From positions 5,208,001 through 5,272,000 of the forward strand of contig NZ_JASGJZ010000001.1 of the NCBI RefSeq assembly GCF_047601025.1: a DNA stretch of 64,000 nt. The letters are read 5' to 3'. This document shows, one piece after another, positions 61,279 to 64,000 of this stretch (position 1 is the stretch's first letter; the number at the start of each line of letters is the position of its first letter). A program made the position numbers and the translations under genes. The notes under the pieces were generated by a model. The model was not told the DNA's origin and did no database searches. It saw only the letters and a program-made list of their open reading frames with translations. The DNA is from Pseudorhodoferax sp047601025 (GTDB lineage Bacteria > Pseudomonadota > Gammaproteobacteria > Burkholderiales > Burkholderiaceae_C).

Positions 61279-62574
61279 TTAAACGCGACGTCGCTGCAGC
61301 ACCCGCAGATCGGCCTCACCGTCGGCCAGAACGGCGCGTACCGCATCGTCCGGCTGCAGCTGCGCCACGCTGGAGATGGCCTGGCCGCGCGCGTCGCTCA
61401 GCCAGGCATAGCCGCGCTGCAGCGCCACGCGCGGGTCCAGCAGCTCCAGCACGCGCTGGGCATGCGCCAGCTGTTCGTGCGCACGCTGCACGCGCAGCTG
61501 CAGCGCCTGCGCCAGCCGCGGCTGCCGCAGCGCCAGTGCATGGTGCTGCTGCGCCAGTTGCGTGCGCAGGCCGTGCTGCAGCTGCTGCGCCAGCCGCTCC
61601 AGCGCGAGCCGCTGGCGGCCGGCGGCCTGCGATGGCCTGCCGAGCCGGGCGGCGGCCTGGTCCAGCCGCTGCGCCCGCGCATCGAGCTGGCGGCCGGCCG
61701 CATCGCGCAGCCGGTCGGCCATGCGCTCCAGCGCCCCCAGCCACACCTCGCGCGGCTGCGCCGCCAGCTCGGCCGCGGCCGTGGGCGTGGGCGCGCGCAG
61801 GTCGGCCACGAAGTCGGCGATGGTGAAGTCGGTCTCGTGGCCCACGCCGCTGACCAGCGGCACCGGGCTGCGCGCGATGCACCGTGCCAGCGCCTCGTCG
61901 TTGAAGGCCCACAGGTCCTCGATGGCGCCGCCGCCGCGCACGAGCAGGATCAGGTCCAGCGGCATGGCCGCGTCGCCCGCGCGCGCCACGGCGTACAGCC
62001 GCTCCAGCGCCCGCACCAGGTCGACCGGCGCCTCGGCGCCCTGCACCAGCGCCGGCGCCAGCAGCACCGGCACGTGCGGCAGCCGGCGCCGCAGCGCCGT
62101 CGCCACGTCGTGCAGCGCCGCCGCCCCGGGCGACGTGACCAGGCCGATGCCGCGCGGCAGCAGCGGCAGCGGGCGCTTGCGCGCGGGATCGAACAGGCTC
62201 TCGGCCTCCAGCCGCGCCTTCAGGCGCAGGAACTGCTCGAACAGCGCCCCCTGCCCGGCGCGCTGCAGGCTCTCGACCACCAGCTGCAGGTCGCCGCGCG
62301 GCTCGTACACGGCCAGCCGCCCGCGCACCTCCACCTGGTCGCCGTCGCGCGGCGAGAAGTCCAGCAGCGCCGCCGCGCGCCGGAACATCGCGCAGCGCAG
62401 CTGGCCCTGCGCATCCTTGAGCTGGAAGTAGCAGTGCCCGCTGGCGGCGCGCGAAAAGCCCGACACCTCGCCGCGCACAGCCACCGGGTTGAACTGGCGC
62501 TCCAGCACGCCGGCCACCGCGCGGCACAGCGCGCCGACCTCCCAGACGGAGGGCGCCGGAGCGGCCGTCAGCAT
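61279..62574 (-). CDS. xseA: Exodeoxyribonuclease VII large subunit
   Basis: A 431-residue nuclease subunit. The N-terminal OB fold (VSGFSRAASGHCYFQLKDAQGQLRCAMFR) is followed by the nuclease core GIGLVTSPGAAALHDV, LILLVRGGGAIEDLWAFNDEALAR and GVGHETDFTIADFVADLRAPTPTAAAEL; the C-terminus is a long Gln/Leu-rich coiled coil. It degrades single-stranded DNA with XseB, not in this window. The ATG at 62574 fits family length; an ATG 12 codons upstream is possible. Confidence 0.95.
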   Translation of the reverse strand: MLTAAPAPSVWEVGALCRAVAGVLERQFNPVAVRGEVSGFSRAASGHCYFQLKDAQGQLRCAMFRRAAALLDFSPRDGDQVEVRGRLAVYEPRGDLQLVVESLQRAGQGALFEQFLRLKARLEAESLFDPARKRPLPLLPRGIGLVTSPGAAALHDVATALRRRLPHVPVLLAPALVQGAEAPVDLVRALERLYAVARAGDAAMPLDLILLVRGGGAIEDLWAFNDEALARCIARSPVPLVSGVGHETDFTIADFVADLRAPTPTAAAELAAQPREVWLGALERMADRLRDAAGRQLDARAQRLDQAAARLGRPSQAAGRQRLALERLAQQLQHGLRTQLAQQHHALALRQPRLAQALQLRVQRAHEQLAHAQRVLELLDPRVALQRGYAWLSDARGQAISSVAQLQPDDAVRAVLADGEADLRVLQRRRV

Positions 62575-62788
62575 CGCGCGCAATCCCCACGCCGGTTCGC
62601 GCCACGGCATGCAGGAATCGAATACTCCACAGCACACCCGCCCGCGGGACGATCAGCCGCCATGCGGCTCGCAGCGCCAGCATGTATGTCGAAGAACATT
62701 GATTTCAATCGTCTTTTTCCTGCTCAATTCTTCATCGAACTGTCACGGAACCGCGCCAATCCTGGACGCCAGCCGTTTCAAAGCGCTT

Positions 62789-62808
62789 TCTCCACAAAGT
62801 TATCCACA
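62789..62808 (+). promoter_or_regulatory. Tandem DnaA-box pair
   Basis: TTATCCACA at 62800-62808 is a perfect consensus DnaA box, and TTCTCCACA at 62789-62797 differs at one base, 11 bp away in the same direction. They lie in the 368-bp gap 62575-62942 between divergent xseA and exbB. The rest of the gap shows no gene. No AT-rich unwinding region or dnaA/dnaN genes are near, so this is not oriC. Confidence 0.5.
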
Positions 62809-62942
62809 ACTTCTGTGAGGAAGGTGGAGCGTGGAACCAAGGCGGAAGATGGTGCCGGCTGCTGGCGATTCGGGCGAAAGCCAAGCGAATAAACGCTGGG
62901 CCATAATCCGCAGCGCGATCCATTGCCAGAGGGGAACTACTG

Positions 62943-63578
62943 TTGTTTTCGATCATACAAGCCGCCGGATGGCCGATCTGGCCGCTGATCGCCTGCTCGA
63001 TCCTGGCGCTGGCGCTGATCATCGAACGCTTCGTCAACCTGACCCCGCGCAGGATCGTGCCGCCCCAACTGCTGGACGAGGCGATCACCGTGTCGCAGCG
63101 CACGGTGCCCGACCCCGGCATCGTCGCCCGCCTGGCGCAGAGCTCGGCGCTGGGCGAGGTGCTGGCCAGCGGGCTGCGCGCGCTGAACGCCGACCCCCGC
63201 TGCACCGAGAGCGACCTGCGCGCGACCATCGAAGCGGCCGGCCGCGCGGTCGCGCACCGGCTGGAGAAGTACCTGACGGCGCTGGCCACCATTGCCTCGG
63301 CCGCGCCATTGCTGGGCCTGCTGGGCACCGTGATCGGCATGATCGAGATCTTCGCCGCGCAGCCGGGCGCGGCCGGCGGCGCCTCGGGTGATCCGGCGCA
63401 GCTGGCGCACGGCATCTCGGTGGCGCTGTACAATACCGCGTTCGGGCTCATGGTGGCGATTCCCTCGCTGATCTTCTGGCGCTACTTCCGCGCCCGGGTC
63501 GACGACTACCTGCTGCAGATGGAACTGGCCTCGGACCAATTCGCGCGGCACCTGAACGGCCTGCGCCGCGCCGGTTGA
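62943..63578 (+). CDS. exbB: MotA/TolQ/ExbB proton channel protein
   Basis: A 211-residue inner-membrane protein with three helices: residues 8-28 (WPIWPLIACSILALALII) and the conserved pair at about 115-140 (APLLGLLGTVIGMIEIF) and 155-180 (SVALYNTAFGLMVAIPSLIFW). It forms the proton-driven motor with ExbD for TonB. No ATG precedes the first helix; a TTG at 62943 with AGAGGGG upstream is the start. Separated from exbD by 182 bp containing a repeat. Confidence 0.92.
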   Translation: MFSIIQAAGWPIWPLIACSILALALIIERFVNLTPRRIVPPQLLDEAITVSQRTVPDPGIVARLAQSSALGEVLASGLRALNADPRCTESDLRATIEAAGRAVAHRLEKYLTALATIASAAPLLGLLGTVIGMIEIFAAQPGAAGGASGDPAQLAHGISVALYNTAFGLMVAIPSLIFWRYFRARVDDYLLQMELASDQFARHLNGLRRAG

Positions 63579-63593
63579 AATGAACACCCCCAG

Positions 63594-63680
63594 TCTCCGC
63601 GCTGCGCGCTTCGCCACCCTCAAAGAGGGCGACGCCTGCGGCCGGGCAAGGCCCGTCCACGGCGTCCGCTGGCATAACCG
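63594..63680. repeat. Comamonadaceae-type dispersed intergenic repeat
   Basis: The stretch from CCCCCAGTCTCCGCG through CCACCCTCAAAGAGGG to CCGTCCACGGCGTCCGCTGG has the form of a filler repeat I recall from many Comamonadaceae intergenic regions, with small hairpins CCCTC-AAA-GAGGG and CGGGC-AAG-GCCCG. It separates exbB and exbD, which are usually adjacent. Copy number in this genome cannot be seen. Confidence 0.5.
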
Positions 63681-63760
63681 GCTCCGCGGCCGTTCGAACC
63701 GCTGCTCGCGGCCCGGTTGCATGCCCTGCAGGTGGCGCGCCGGCGCCGTGGAACACTGAC

Positions 63761-64000
63761 ATGAACTTCCGCCGCCGCGTCCGGGAAGAGCCGGAGATCA
63801 ACCTGATCCCGTTCATCGACGTGCTGCTGGTCGTGCTGATCTTCCTGATGCTGTCCACGACCTACAGCAAGTACGCCGAGCTGCAGATCCGCCTGCCGCT
63901 GGCCAATGCCGAGCCGCAGCGCGAGCGGCCGCGCGAGATCGTGCTGGCGATCGCGGCCGACGGGCGCTACGCCGTGGACCGGCGGCCGATGGACACGCGC
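63761..64000 (+). CDS. exbD: ExbD/TolR biopolymer transport protein (partial, right edge)
   Basis: The first 80 residues are present: cytoplasmic MNFRRRVREEPEINLIPFID, one transmembrane helix with the essential Asp in FIDVLLVVLIFLMLSTTY, and the start of the periplasmic domain (LPLANAEPQRERPREIVLAI). It continues past the window. It pairs with the ExbB just upstream to energise TonB-dependent receptors such as the one at 24.7-27.0 kb. Confidence 0.92.
   Translation, partial: MNFRRRVREEPEINLIPFIDVLLVVLIFLMLSTTYSKYAELQIRLPLANAEPQRERPREIVLAIAADGRYAVDRRPMDTR

Noticed and set aside
62789..62808. Chromosomal replication origin
   Set aside because: Only two DnaA boxes, no AT-rich unwinding element, and no dnaA, dnaN, gyrB or parAB genes in the window.

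Overview
The window is a GC-rich bacterial chromosome segment with tightly packed, often 4-nt-overlapping genes. Protein content points to the Burkholderiales, probably Comamonadaceae or a close relative: Bug-type solute receptors, a class III CoA-transferase, an xseA-sodB-DUF192-icd block next to exbB/exbD, a split ArnA, and a GC-rich palindromic filler repeat that I recall from Comamonadaceae genomes. No rRNA, tRNA, CRISPR array or transposase was seen.

Layout. (1) 1-2.5 kb: aspartase (aspA), running off the left edge, divergent from a HypT-like LysR regulator. (2) 2.6-15.6 kb: a MocR/GabR regulator divergent from an eight-gene operon: gabT, gabD, a nitrilase-family amidase, a very large PLP amino-acid decarboxylase, an ATP-grasp ligase, a C45 Ntn-hydrolase, a DAACS symporter and a periplasmic amino-acid binding protein. 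This reads as an uncharacterised uptake / decarboxylation / amide-bond / GABA-shunt pathway and is a main candidate for an undescribed system. (3) 15.8-24.6 kb: a complete lipid A L-Ara4N operon (arnT, one SMR transporter, arnB, arnC, split arnA, arnD) plus a PAP2 phosphatase, next to a PmrA-like response regulator. Two PmrA-box sequences are present but no sensor kinase. (4) 24.7-33.6 kb: a TonB receptor divergent from a membrane-anchored CobN-like chelatase, a small membrane protein, an ExbB/TolQ-like protein and a DUF2149 protein. The gene order matches HmuRSTUV, but the shared promoter carries two sequences resembling Zur boxes, not a Fur box.

(5) 33.6-44.1 kb: a fluoride-response island. 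Three fluoride (crcB-type) riboswitches face three operons: CLC-F antiporter / DUF190-like / enolase / histidine phosphatase; CrcB / DUF190 / two MutS-like ATPases; and DUF190 / cation-proton antiporter / UspA. (6) 44.2-44.9 kb: a class II aldolase. (7) 44.95-47.2 kb: a markedly AT-rich insert with four overlapping genes, all apparently exported and none recognised. (8) 47.2-50.5 kb: CoA-transferase, TlpA-like thioredoxin and Bug receptor. (9) 50.5-58.6 kb: a complete JetABCD (Wadjet) anti-plasmid SMC system. (10) 58.7-64 kb: housekeeping genes icd, a DUF192 protein, sodB, xseA, exbB and a partial exbD. A Comamonadaceae-type repeat lies between exbB and exbD.

Themes: ion and metal homeostasis (fluoride, probable zinc or heme metal), envelope charge modification, amino-acid/amine catabolism and anti-plasmid defence, set between conserved housekeeping blocks. 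Coordinates were read by hand from the sequence; no database search was possible, so family calls rest on recognised motifs.
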